Of a stretch of 64,000 bases of DNA, positions 25,402-33,265 are shown one piece after another (positions within the stretch are counted from its first letter, which is position 1; every line of letters starts with the position of its first letter). Both the position numbers and the translations under genes were made by a program. The DNA is from Halalkalicoccus sp. CGA53 (lineage in GTDB: Archaea; Halobacteriota; Halobacteria; Halobacteriales; Halalkalicoccaceae). Below the pieces are notes generated by a model, which ran no database searches, was not told the DNA's origin, and saw nothing but the letters and a program-made list of their open reading frames with translations. The DNA lies in assembly GCF_036429475.1 (NCBI RefSeq), contig NZ_CP144125.1:2108001-2172000 (forward strand), written 5' to 3'.

Positions 25402-25724
25402 GACTCGGCCTCCTCGCGCTTTCGCGCCGCCTCGCGCTGTTCCTCCTCGCTCTCTTCGACCTCCGCGGCGAAACTCGCGTCGACCCGGTTGTACGTCATC
25501 GCCCACCGGTAGGCCTTGTCGGTCGCGCCGCCGAAGGTCGCCTCGTCGGTGTCGACCTCGCTCACCTCGTCCCTGGGAACGACCCAGAGGCTGTTCGTCT
25601 GCATCCGACGGCCGTGCTGGATCTGTGCGAACAGCTTCGCCATCTCCTTATCGGGCGCGTGGACGTTCCCGCAGTGGGTGTGGTACTTCCCCGGCCGCTC
25701 CTGTCTGAACACTTCCCAGATCAT
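25398..25724 (-). CDS. paaB: phenylacetyl-CoA epoxidase subunit PaaB
   Basis: A 108-aa protein, MIWEVFRQERPGKYHTHCGNVHAPDKEMA, with the short conserved PaaB fold (SLWVVPRDEV near residue 45). It ends in a charged C-terminal helix (EESEEEQREAARKREE). PaaB bridges PaaAC heterodimers in the epoxidase. It lies 1 nt after paaA and overlaps paaC. Confidence 0.94.
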   Translation of the reverse strand: MIWEVFRQERPGKYHTHCGNVHAPDKEMAKLFAQIQHGRRMQTNSLWVVPRDEVSEVDTDEATFGGATDKAYRWAMTYNRVDASFAAEVEESEEEQREAARKREEAES

Positions 25725-25725
25725 A

Positions 25726-26667
25726 CTAATCGGCCGCCTGTGGTGCTTTCGACCCCTCTCGCTCCCAGCGATCCATCGACTCGCGCACCCACGAGACCGC
25801 CTCCTGGCGCCGACGCCGCGCGCCGATCTGTTCGTGACTGCCCTCGTACTCGTTTCTCGCGATCGTCCAGAACTCGTCCCAGTCGAGGTCGTCGTACTCC
25901 AGTTCGTACCTCCCCGAGCGCTCGTCGTACTCGATTCGAGGAGTCTCTGGGATCTCCAGACCGTGTTTCTCCGCCTTCGGGATGTAGGCGTTCAGGAAGG
26001 CCTGACGGAGGTCGTCGTTGCTCGCCGTCTTCAGCCCGACGTCCTGGGCGAAATCGTTGTGGACGCTGTCCTTGTTCGGCGGCCCGAAGAACTGGATGAT
26101 CCGCGGCCACCACTCGTCGAAGACCTCCTGCACTCGTTCCCGGTTCGCCCGCGAACTCCCCATGAGTTCCCGCAGGATGTCCTCGCCGTGTTTGACGTGA
26201 AATCCCTCCTCGAAACAGACCTTGTCCATCGCGTGGGCGTAGGGCTCCCAGCTGGTCGCCTTGAGCGTCGCCTGCCTGCGCATCGCCCCGCCGTCGACGA
26301 AGAAGTCGATCATCGGCGCCTCGTACCACGAGTCGACGGGGTAGTGGAAACAGTTGAGGAACTTCCCGTCTCCCCGTTCGAGTTCGTCTAACATCTCCTC
26401 TCTCGTCTTCACGCCCAGCGTTTCGGCCGCCCGGTAGAGCAGCTGGGCGTGGCCGATCTCGTCCTGCACTTTCGCCGTACAGGCGAGTTTTCGGTCGATG
26501 CTCGGGGCGTGGCGGGTGAACTGTTTGTCCAGATAGCCGCCCATCACCTCGCTGTTGGCGTGGAACTGGATCATCCGCGTCGCCGCCTCCCTGTACTCCT
26601 CTGGCAGGTCGTGTTTCGGGCTGAACGCCCGCGGGCCCGCACGCTCTCTGACCGTCTCCAAGTCCAT
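25726..26667 (-). CDS. paaA: phenylacetyl-CoA 1,2-epoxidase catalytic subunit PaaA
   Basis: Diiron monooxygenase subunit that converts phenylacetyl-CoA to ring-1,2-epoxyphenylacetyl-CoA. The 313-aa helical protein carries iron-ligand motifs KVQDEIGHAQLLYRA and CFEEGFHVKHGEDIL, and the PaaA-specific FHYPVDSWYEAPMIDFFVDGGAM. The start is the internal ATG giving MDLETVRERAGPRA; an upstream GTG/ATG frame would run into the promoter. It is the first gene of paaABCD plus the ribbon gene, divergent from an HTH_10 regulator. The reductase paaE is not in the window. Confidence 0.95.
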   Translation of the reverse strand: MDLETVRERAGPRAFSPKHDLPEEYREAATRMIQFHANSEVMGGYLDKQFTRHAPSIDRKLACTAKVQDEIGHAQLLYRAAETLGVKTREEMLDELERGDGKFLNCFHYPVDSWYEAPMIDFFVDGGAMRRQATLKATSWEPYAHAMDKVCFEEGFHVKHGEDILRELMGSSRANRERVQEVFDEWWPRIIQFFGPPNKDSVHNDFAQDVGLKTASNDDLRQAFLNAYIPKAEKHGLEIPETPRIEYDERSGRYELEYDDLDWDEFWTIARNEYEGSHEQIGARRRRQEAVSWVRESMDRWEREGSKAPQAAD

Positions 26668-26692
26668 AACGGACGATTGTTCACGAACCCAC

Positions 26693-26722
26693 AAACCGGT
26701 TCACCCGTCTATAGACTGGTTT
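26693..26722. promoter_or_regulatory. imperfect inverted repeat in the paaA / HTH_10 divergent promoter
   Basis: Arms aaaccggt (26693-26700) and actggttt (26715-26722) pair at 7 of 8 positions around a 14-nt spacer that contains tctatag. It lies between the two divergent starts and overlaps the regulator TATA region. Candidate operator for the adjacent regulator; inferred from position and symmetry only. Confidence 0.35.
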
Positions 26723-26728
26723 TATAAT
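26720..26728 (+). promoter_or_regulatory. TATA-like box of the HTH_10 regulator gene
   Basis: ttttataat is centred 26 nt before the ATG at 26750, predicting a leaderless transcript and supporting this start. Confidence 0.55.
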
Positions 26729-26749
26729 CTCGGAACGGTTCTCCGTCAC

Positions 26750-27388
26750 ATGATCGAGGAGTGTCTCGTCGTCGAGGTCCGTGTGACGGGCGACGACTGT
26801 CCGCTCGCGGAGGCGAGTTCCGGGACCGAGATCGAGGCGGAACCCCCACAGCGCCGCGCCGACGGCTACGCGCTGCTCCGATGCAGCGTCGACGCGGAAG
26901 GCGGCGAGGCGGTCGCCGCCGCTCTCGATACCGACGACCGGATCAGGTACCTCCACGTCTCGCGGGCCGACGACCGGACGAACCTTCGGTGTCTCTCGAA
27001 ACGGCGCTGTGCCGTCCACGCGCTGACCGACGTCGGCTTCATGGTCGAACGGCTTCGGTACCGCGACGGCGTCGAGCGCTACACGGGGGCGGTCGTCGGC
27101 CGCGACGTGCTTCGGGGCGTGCTCGACAGGGCCGGCGAGACGGGTGGCGTGACGCTCGAGCGCGTCTACCCCCTGGGAACCGAAGAGGAGGGTGCGGTCG
27201 CCGCCCGGTGGGATCTCACGTCCCCACAGGAGGAGGCGTTGCGGGTCGCGCTCGAATCGGGTTACTTCGAGATCCCCCGGGAGTCGACCGCGAGCGAGGT
27301 CGCCTCCCGAATCGGCATCAGCAAGTCCGCGTTCCTCGAACGGCTCAGACGCGGGCAGTCGTCGTTGCTGGAGCGGACGCTGGGTTAG
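26750..27388 (+). CDS. HTH_10 (bacterio-opsin-activator type) transcriptional regulator
   Basis: A 212-aa protein. The C-terminal 55 residues match the HTH_10 domain: LTSPQEEALRVALESGYFEIPRE, then ASEVASRIGISKSAFLERLRRG. The N-terminal 150 residues form the partner region typical of haloarchaeal regulators of this class and include a cysteine-rich LRCLSKRRCAVH segment. It is divergent from paaA with 82 bp between start codons, so control of the paa operon, perhaps by phenylacetyl-CoA, is the natural hypothesis. The inducer is not visible. Confidence 0.85.
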   Translation: MIEECLVVEVRVTGDDCPLAEASSGTEIEAEPPQRRADGYALLRCSVDAEGGEAVAAALDTDDRIRYLHVSRADDRTNLRCLSKRRCAVHALTDVGFMVERLRYRDGVERYTGAVVGRDVLRGVLDRAGETGGVTLERVYPLGTEEEGAVAARWDLTSPQEEALRVALESGYFEIPRESTASEVASRIGISKSAFLERLRRGQSSLLERTLG

Positions 27389-27441
27389 GCCGGGGTCGCC
27401 CTGTCAACCGAGCGGGCGGCGACGACCCGAGAGGCCGAAGG

Positions 27442-27450
27442 TTCAAATAT
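27442..27450 (+). promoter_or_regulatory. TATA-like box ahead of the 11-codon ORF and HerA-like gene
   Basis: ttcaaatat is centred 27 nt before the ATG at 27473, not before the GTG of the large gene at 27505. The transcript would therefore begin at the ATG of the short ORF. Confidence 0.5.
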
Positions 27451-27472
27451 CAGGGTCGCGAGGTTTCGAGCG

Positions 27473-27508
27473 ATGAGTAGACGAGTCCGTGGAGGGATTG
27501 CGCCGTGA
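27473..27508 (+). CDS. 11-codon leader ORF coupled to the HerA-like gene
   Basis: The ATG, ten further codons (SRRVRGGIAP) and TGA overlap the GTG start of the next gene by GTGA. The TATA box spacing makes this ORF leaderless. A Shine-Dalgarno-like GGAGG (27491-27495) inside it lies about 9 nt before the downstream GTG. Short and arginine-rich; it is more likely a translation-coupling or leader device than a functional peptide. Confidence 0.4.
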   Translation: MSRRVRGGIAP

Positions 27509-28959
27509 GTACCGAACAGGCGATCGGCGTCGGGAAGCGCGTCGACGGCAACGAGCGCGTGGAACTGCCGGCCGTGGAGGTGCTCACGGGCCGGGGGTTC
27601 GTCACCGGAAAGAGCGGCAGCGGGAAGTCGAACACCGCGAGCGTGGTCATCGAGGAACTGCTCGAGGCCGCCTTCCCCGTACTCGTCTGTGACACCGACG
27701 GCGAGTACTACGGGCTGAAAGAGGAGTACGAACTGCTGCATGCGGGTGCTGACGAGGAGTGTGACATCCAGGTCGGCCCCGAACACGCCGAGAAGGTCGC
27801 GGAGCTGGCACTGGAGGGGAACGTTCCCGTGATCCTCGACGTCTCCGGGTATCTGGACGAGGGGGCCGCGGACGAACTGTTGCGGGAGACCGCCCGCCAC
27901 CTCTTCGCGAAAGAGAAGAAGCTGAAGAAGCCCTTTTTATTGGTAGTCGAGGAGGTCCACGAGTACATCCCGGAGGGCGGCGGGATGAACGAGACGGGAC
28001 GAATGCTGATCAAGGTCGGAAAACGAGGACGGAAACACGGCCTCGGCATCGTGGGGATCAGCCAGCGGCCCGCCGACGTCAAGAAGGACTTCATCACGCA
28101 GGCGAACTGGCTCGTCTGGCACCGGCTCACGTGGGACAACGACACGGACGTCGTGAAACGGATCGTCGGCCCGGAGTACGGCGAGGCGGTCTCGGATCTC
28201 GGCGCGGGCGAGGCGTTCGTCCAGACCGACTGGACCGACGAGGACGTCAGGCGGGTGCAGTTCGATCGAAAGCGGACGTTCGACGCCGGCGCCACGCCCG
28301 GCCTCGACGACTTCGAGCGCCCGGAACTGAAATCGGTGAGCGACGCGCTCGTCGGCGACCTCCAGGAGATCTCGGAGTCCCAGCAGCGCGAGCGGGATCG
28401 GGTCGCCGAACTGGAGGCCGAGATCGAGCAGCGCGACCGACGGATCGGCCAGCTCGAACGCGAACTCGCCTCCGCACAGGACATCTCGACGGCCGCGAAA
28501 CAGCTCGCGGGGGCGTTTTCGGGACCGGAACCGATCCAGACGACGTTCGGGGAGGGCGACGAGGAGCTGGCGGCGCTTCGGGACCGAATCGGCGAACTGG
28601 AGCGGGCGCTCGAGGCGGAAGCGGCCACCCCCGGGCCGGACGACGGAGAGAGCCGTGACGGATCGCACGGCGGTATCCCCCGCGCCCGGTCGCCAGTTCT
28701 GGCGGCGGCGATCGGACGGGCGGCCGAGCGCTCTCCCTGTTCGGAAGAGGACGCCTGGACGGTACTCGAGCGCCTCGCCCCCGGCGGCTCGACGCTCCAC
28801 GACCTCGACGGAGAGGTCGAGATCCCGATCCACCGCCTCTGGTCGCTCCTCGAAGAACTCTCGACCACGCCGTTCGTCTCCCGGGCGACCGACGGGACGT
28901 ACACGCTCGACGGGGAGGCGATTTCCCGACGCGAGCGATCCGACGCGAGCGCGGACTGA
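27505..28959 (+). CDS. HerA-like P-loop ATPase (DUF87 family)
   Basis: A 484-aa ATPase. Walker A is GKSGSGKS (35-42), Walker B FLLVVEE (144-150), and SQRP (186-189) carries the downstream arginine typical of HerA/FtsK-type hexameric DNA motors. Residues about 288-326 form a coiled coil (heptads of ERDRVAELEAEIEQRDRRIG type). The C-terminal 80 residues (SEEDAWTVLERLAPGGSTLHDLDGEV ... YTLDGEAI) look like a winged helix. It may translocate DNA; no nurA or mre11/rad50 gene is adjacent, so it is not the classical resection motor. GTG start, coupled to the 11-codon ORF. Confidence 0.82.
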   Translation: MSTEQAIGVGKRVDGNERVELPAVEVLTGRGFVTGKSGSGKSNTASVVIEELLEAAFPVLVCDTDGEYYGLKEEYELLHAGADEECDIQVGPEHAEKVAELALEGNVPVILDVSGYLDEGAADELLRETARHLFAKEKKLKKPFLLVVEEVHEYIPEGGGMNETGRMLIKVGKRGRKHGLGIVGISQRPADVKKDFITQANWLVWHRLTWDNDTDVVKRIVGPEYGEAVSDLGAGEAFVQTDWTDEDVRRVQFDRKRTFDAGATPGLDDFERPELKSVSDALVGDLQEISESQQRERDRVAELEAEIEQRDRRIGQLERELASAQDISTAAKQLAGAFSGPEPIQTTFGEGDEELAALRDRIGELERALEAEAATPGPDDGESRDGSHGGIPRARSPVLAAAIGRAAERSPCSEEDAWTVLERLAPGGSTLHDLDGEVEIPIHRLWSLLEELSTTPFVSRATDGTYTLDGEAISRRERSDASAD

Positions 28960-28996
28960 CCGGGACGTTTTACCCCCTCCGTCCGGTCGACCAGTT

Positions 28997-29758
28997 ATGC
29001 GAACTACCGACAGCGACCGTGTGCGGACGATCACGTTCGACCGCCCGGACGTGTTGAACGCCTTTACGACCGACCACGCGGCCGAACTCGCCGATCACCT
29101 CTCCGATCTCCATCCCGACGAGCAGCACGCGGTGGTGCTCACCGGCGAGGGGCGGGCGTTCAGCGCCGGCGGTGACGTCGAGGCGATGGCCGACCGCGAG
29201 GAGTCGCCCGCCGAGGCGTTCGATCGGATCACCGAGACGTTCGGACGGCTCGCGGAGGAGGCCCTGTCGTGTCAGGTCCCGATCGTCGCGCGGGTGAACG
29301 GCGACGCGGTCGGGGCGGGCCTCGCGCTCGTCGCCCTCTCCGACTTCGCCTACGCCGCCGACTCCGCGCGCTTCTCCGCGGCGTTCGTTCGTGTCGGACT
29401 CGTTCCCGACACCGGCGGGACCTTCCTCCTCCCGCGGCTCGTCGGCCTTCGGGCCGCGAAGGAGCTCTCGTTCACCGGGCGTTTTTTCGACGCGAACGAG
29501 GCCGCCGAGATGGACCTCGTAAACGAGGCGGTCCCCGAGGGCGAACTGGACGACCGGGTCGAGGAGCTGCTCTCGGTCCTGCGGGCTCGGCCGACGAGGA
29601 CGATCGGCCTCGCGAAGCGGGCGATCCACGCGAACCTCGGGAAGGGGGTCGAGGGCGCACTCGACTACGAGAACCACGTCCAGGCGCTCGCCTACGGGAC
29701 CGACGAACACGGCGAAGGGGTCTCGGCGTTCCTGGAGGGCCGCGATCCGGAGTTCTAG
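28997..29758 (+). CDS. enoyl-CoA hydratase/isomerase family protein
   Basis: A 253-aa crotonase-fold protein. The first oxyanion motif is GEGRAFSAGGDVEAM, the second is ARVNGDAVGAGLALVALSDFAYA, and GLVPDTGGTFLLPRLVG follows. The glutamates expected for full hydratase chemistry are not both obvious, so PaaG/PaaB-type isomerase or PaaF-type hydratase are both possible. In phenylacetate breakdown such enzymes act on the epoxide/oxepin-CoA and on 2,3-dehydroadipyl-CoA; the nearby paa operon makes that role likely. The ATG was chosen over a longer upstream frame that overlaps the ATPase gene. Confidence 0.85.
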   Translation: MRTTDSDRVRTITFDRPDVLNAFTTDHAAELADHLSDLHPDEQHAVVLTGEGRAFSAGGDVEAMADREESPAEAFDRITETFGRLAEEALSCQVPIVARVNGDAVGAGLALVALSDFAYAADSARFSAAFVRVGLVPDTGGTFLLPRLVGLRAAKELSFTGRFFDANEAAEMDLVNEAVPEGELDDRVEELLSVLRARPTRTIGLAKRAIHANLGKGVEGALDYENHVQALAYGTDEHGEGVSAFLEGRDPEF

Positions 29759-29767
29759 TTCTCCGAC

Positions 29768-30586
29768 TCACCCCGTGTACCGGAGAAACCGCGTGATCGC
29801 CCGGTCGAACGCCCGTTTCCGATCGAGTACCGCCTCGTGACCGACGTCGGGAATGATCGCGAGCCGTCCGTCGTCGATGCTCGCGGCGGTCTTTCGGTAG
29901 CCGCCCTCGGTGAAGAAGGGGTCGTCTCCCCCGCCGATCACGAGTGTCGGGGCGTCGATCCGGGTGAGGACGTCCGTGCCGTCGAACGCGAGACAGGCGT
30001 CGGTGGAGACGAGGAAGTCCTCCCGGTCGACCGGCGAGAGCGAGGCGAACGCCCCGTAGAGGTTCACCGCGCCCCGGACGAACGGACGCTTCAGACCGCC
30101 CGCGACCATCGTACCGGCCTCGTCACAGATCGGTCGCCAGCGCTCACGTTCAGCGAGGTCACGCCAGCGCTCGAGCACCCGACGCCCGTGCTCGCCCAAC
30201 CGGTACGCCGAGAGCCCGAGGATCGCTCTCTCTACCTGGTCGGAGGTGGCGGCGAGGTGCTGGACGACGAACCCGCCCATCGAGAGGCCGAGGACGTCCA
30301 CGGGTCCCGTTTCCTCGAGAACGCGTTCGTAGCCGGCGGCCATCTCCGCGACGGTCAGCCCCTCCGAGAGGCCGGGCGGGCGGCTCACCATCGCCACGCG
30401 GCGGCCCGTCGCATACCGCCCGCAGAACGTCGCAACGAGGAGGGAGAACCAGCGCCGGTCGGCGACCCGGCAGAGCGGGTCGTTGAGGCCGGGAACGACG
30501 AGGAGGGTCCGTTCGCCCGACCCGACCGAGACGTACTGGTGATCCGCCCAGCGACCCCGCCGCAGCGGGCGTCCGATCGGACTCAC
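29768..30586 (-). CDS. alpha/beta hydrolase
   Basis: A 272-aa alpha/beta-hydrolase with nucleophile elbow LGLSMGGFVVQHLA, acid region APTLVIGGGDDPFFTE and histidine in IPDVGHEAVLDR. No ATG precedes the conserved core in frame, so the GTG giving SPIGRPLRRGRW is the best start. The upstream open frame runs antisense to the symporter and is not used. The substrate is unknown; its position 9 bp convergent to the enoyl-CoA hydratase would allow a thioesterase or lactonase role in aromatic catabolism. Confidence 0.78.
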   Translation of the reverse strand: MSPIGRPLRRGRWADHQYVSVGSGERTLLVVPGLNDPLCRVADRRWFSLLVATFCGRYATGRRVAMVSRPPGLSEGLTVAEMAAGYERVLEETGPVDVLGLSMGGFVVQHLAATSDQVERAILGLSAYRLGEHGRRVLERWRDLAERERWRPICDEAGTMVAGGLKRPFVRGAVNLYGAFASLSPVDREDFLVSTDACLAFDGTDVLTRIDAPTLVIGGGDDPFFTEGGYRKTAASIDDGRLAIIPDVGHEAVLDRKRAFDRAITRFLRYTG

Positions 30587-30738
30587 GGTCCGGGAAGAGG
30601 TCGGGAGACGGTAGCGAGCGATGCGGGCGGGAAGCGCTCTCGAACCCGGAGAGGCGCCCTCCGACGGCGCGACAGCACTGGTGACATGACCCACGAGACG
30701 CGAGGGGGGAGCAAAAGTCGTCCGACTCCGTGACCGGT

Positions 30739-32232
30739 TCAGTCGTCGGCGACCAGCTCTTCGGTCGCGACGATCTCGGTCGAGAGTCTTCCGAGGTCGA
30801 ACCGGGAAAACCCGAGCGCCTGCAACGCGACCGTCGCCACGGTGGAGGCGGCCGCCGCGCCGACGAACGCGTGGAGGAACGACGGCTCCGGCAGGATCCC
30901 TGTGGGGACGACGAGCCCCAGGACCGGCGAGAGCGTCGGCATGAACGCGACGCCGACCGCGAGGCCGAAGACGGCGGCAGCGAGGACGCCCCGGCCGCCG
31001 ATCCGGCCCGTGTAGAGCCCTGCGAGCAGCGGGACGGCCGTGGCGACGGCGAAGAGGTCGGCGGTGAGGAACAGTTCGAGGACGCTGTACGACTGCGCAC
31101 CGATGGCGGTCGCCCCGAGCGCGACCACGACCGTCGCGAGCCGACCGACGGTTCGCAGGGATCGGTCGCTCAGACCGACCGCCCGGGGGAGGTCGGCGGC
31201 CACGACACTCGCGATCGCGTTGAACAGGGTGTCGATCGAACTCGTCACGAGCACGAGCGCGAGCACCACCAGGACGACCAGCAGCCACTCGGGGAGCACC
31301 TCGAGGGCGAGCGCGAACAGCGCGACGCTCGCGTCTCCCGGCACCGTCACCAGACCGTGGCCCGCGGCGAGCACGCCGAAGAGCCCGGCGACCAGCACGA
31401 CCGGGACCGTGAGAACGCCGGCGAGGGCGTACGATCGCCGGACGGTTCGCACGTGCTCGGCGGCGTAAACGCGCTGCCACCAGGCCTGGTTGAGGAGTTC
31501 GGCGCCGACGATCGCGATCACGACGTAGACGCCGAAGAGCAGTCCCGGGAGAAAGCCCGGATCGAGCAGTGTCGGGTCGGTCGCGGCGACGGTCGTCCTC
31601 GCCTCGGAGGGGCCGCCGAGGGCGAGCAGCGTCGCGACGAAGACGAGCCCCAGCGCGGGGAGGATGACGATCAACTGGACGGTGTCGGTGACGATGCTCG
31701 CTTTCAGTCCACCGTAGGCGGTGTAGAGGAGGACGAACCCGCCGACGAGCGCCGCGGTCTGCCAGGGCGGGACCTCCGCGACCAGCGAGAGGACGCCCAC
31801 GATCCCCGTCATGTTCGCCGCGAGCGCCATGAACATGTAGAGGACGCTCACGACGAGGACGTAGACGTACATCGCTCGGCCGTAGCGCACCAGCGCGTAC
31901 TCGGTGATCGTGCGCCCCTCCGGGACGAGCCGCCTGATCCGCGGCCCGAGGAAGACGTAGACGAGCGCGGCGCTCGCGCTGCCGACCGCGTAGCCGGCCA
32001 CTGCGGAGAGCCCGCCGAACGCCGCGCCCGCCTCGGCCGGGCTGAAGAGAATCCAAGCGCCCATGCTCGAGGCGAGCACCGTCGCCGCGGTCGTTCCGGT
32101 CCCCGTCGTCCCCCGTGAGGTCGTGTAGTCGTCGACCGACCCGATCCGCCCCCTCGAGTACCCGATCCCGATCGCCGCGAGACAGACGAGCGTCACCACC
32201 GTCGCGCCGAGCGCCAGCCCCTCGCTCACCAT
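30739..32232 (-). CDS. sodium:solute symporter family (SSS) transporter
   Basis: A 497-aa membrane protein with about 13 hydrophobic segments. Family marks are the N-terminal VDDYTTSRG after the first helix, SSMGAWILFSPAEAGAAFGG in TM2, the YGGLKASIVTDTVQL segment in TM5-6 and the CTSSIDT-like VLVTSSIDTLFNAIASV. It should import a solute with Na+ across the cytoplasmic membrane. It is divergent from the ThiR-type regulator, so thiamine or a precursor is a plausible substrate; pantothenate, proline and others are also handled by this family. Confidence 0.85.
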   Translation of the reverse strand: MVSEGLALGATVVTLVCLAAIGIGYSRGRIGSVDDYTTSRGTTGTGTTAATVLASSMGAWILFSPAEAGAAFGGLSAVAGYAVGSASAALVYVFLGPRIRRLVPEGRTITEYALVRYGRAMYVYVLVVSVLYMFMALAANMTGIVGVLSLVAEVPPWQTAALVGGFVLLYTAYGGLKASIVTDTVQLIVILPALGLVFVATLLALGGPSEARTTVAATDPTLLDPGFLPGLLFGVYVVIAIVGAELLNQAWWQRVYAAEHVRTVRRSYALAGVLTVPVVLVAGLFGVLAAGHGLVTVPGDASVALFALALEVLPEWLLVVLVVLALVLVTSSIDTLFNAIASVVAADLPRAVGLSDRSLRTVGRLATVVVALGATAIGAQSYSVLELFLTADLFAVATAVPLLAGLYTGRIGGRGVLAAAVFGLAVGVAFMPTLSPVLGLVVPTGILPEPSFLHAFVGAAAASTVATVALQALGFSRFDLGRLSTEIVATEELVADD

Positions 32233-32273
32233 CGAGCCACGTTCTCCATGGGCCGACCGAGGGTTTCTCGGGT

Positions 32274-32290
32274 TATAATAGTTGATTATA
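32274..32290. promoter_or_regulatory. perfect AT-rich palindrome between SSS transporter and ThiR genes
   Basis: TATAAT, 5-nt spacer, ATTATA: perfectly symmetric, 42 nt upstream of the transporter ATG and 52 nt upstream of thiR. It can act as the transporter TATA box and as an operator at once. The site stands out in a GC-rich background. Confidence 0.5.
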
Positions 32291-32310
32291 CCACCCGATG
32301 GTCACGGTGG

Positions 32311-32318
32311 GTTATTTG
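32311..32318 (+). promoter_or_regulatory. TATA-like box of the ThiR-type gene
   Basis: gttatttg is centred about 28 nt before the ATG at 32342, fitting a leaderless transcript. Confidence 0.4.
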
Positions 32319-32341
32319 TCCCGGCGAACGGAGAGAGAGCC

Positions 32342-33265
32342 ATGACCCTCCGCCTCCCGGACGAGATCGTCGTCGACCGTTTCCTCCCCACGTTCCGGGC
32401 GCTACTCGCCGCCGATCTCGCCGAACGGGGGCTCACCCAGCGCGAGATCGCCGCCCACCTCGGCGTCACGCAGGCGGCGGTGAGCAAACAGCTCGCGGGC
32501 GAGGTTGCGATCGAACCGCGGTTCGCGGAGGACGAACGGGTCCGGCGGACGGTGGGGGAGGTCGGCTCCGGGCTCGCCTCCGGCAGCCTCGAACCCTACG
32601 AGGCGCTCGCCACCGTCCTCGCGCTGGTCGAGGAACTCGAGGATCGGGGGCCGATCTGCGCGGTCCACGAGGAGGCGATGCCCGAACTCGAGGGCCTCGG
32701 CTGTGACCTCTGTGTCCGCGGTCCGGACGCCGACCGCCTCGGCGAACGGTCGGTGCTCGCCTCCGTGCGGACGGCGACCAGACGGCTCAAGGCCAGCCCG
32801 GCCTTTGCCTCTCACATCCCGAAGGTCGGCACGAACGTCGGGATGGCGCTTCCGGGCGCGACCGGGGAGGTCGAGGTGGCGGCGATCCCCGGCCGGATCT
32901 TCGAGATGCGCGGCCGGGTTCGCGTCCCCGCAGACCCCGAGTTCGGCGGCTCCGAGAACGTCGCGACGGCGATCCTCTCCGCGCACGCGGTCGATCCCGA
33001 GGTACGGGGCGCTCTGAACCTCGCGACGGACGAGGCGGTGCTCGCGGCGGCCGAGCGGATGGACCTCACCGTCCTCGAGTTCGACGCCGACTATGACGAC
33101 CGCGGGGACCGACTCCGGGAGCTCTTCGAGAAAGCGGGAGTCCCCGAGGTCGCCTTCCATCGGGGTGCGTTCGGGATCGAACCGATCTGCTACGTCTTCG
33201 GCGAGGACGCCGAGGCCGCCGTCGAACGGGCGCTCGCGCTCGTCAGCGGAAATTCGAGGGCTTAG
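32342..33265 (+). CDS. thiR: ThiR-type regulator: HTH plus thiamine-phosphate-synthase-like ThiN domain
   Basis: A 307-aa protein. Residues about 20-55 are a helix-turn-helix (LAERGLTQREIAAHLGVTQAAVSKQLAGE). A linker with CDLCVRGPD follows, and residues about 135-305 form a ThiN domain (HIPKVGTNVGMALPGATGEVEVAAIPGRIF ... FHRGAFGIEPICYVFG). Without the kinase partner domain the ThiN domain acts as a thiamine-phosphate sensor in archaeal ThiR. The gene is divergent from a symporter around a perfect palindrome. Its stop overlaps that of maoC (TTAG). Confidence 0.85.
   Translation: MTLRLPDEIVVDRFLPTFRALLAADLAERGLTQREIAAHLGVTQAAVSKQLAGEVAIEPRFAEDERVRRTVGEVGSGLASGSLEPYEALATVLALVEELEDRGPICAVHEEAMPELEGLGCDLCVRGPDADRLGERSVLASVRTATRRLKASPAFASHIPKVGTNVGMALPGATGEVEVAAIPGRIFEMRGRVRVPADPEFGGSENVATAILSAHAVDPEVRGALNLATDEAVLAAAERMDLTVLEFDADYDDRGDRLRELFEKAGVPEVAFHRGAFGIEPICYVFGEDAEAAVERALALVSGNSRA

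Noticed and set aside
30730-32118. A 462-codon open frame antisense to the symporter
   Set aside because: Highly charged repetitive translation arising from the third-position GC of the real membrane-protein gene.
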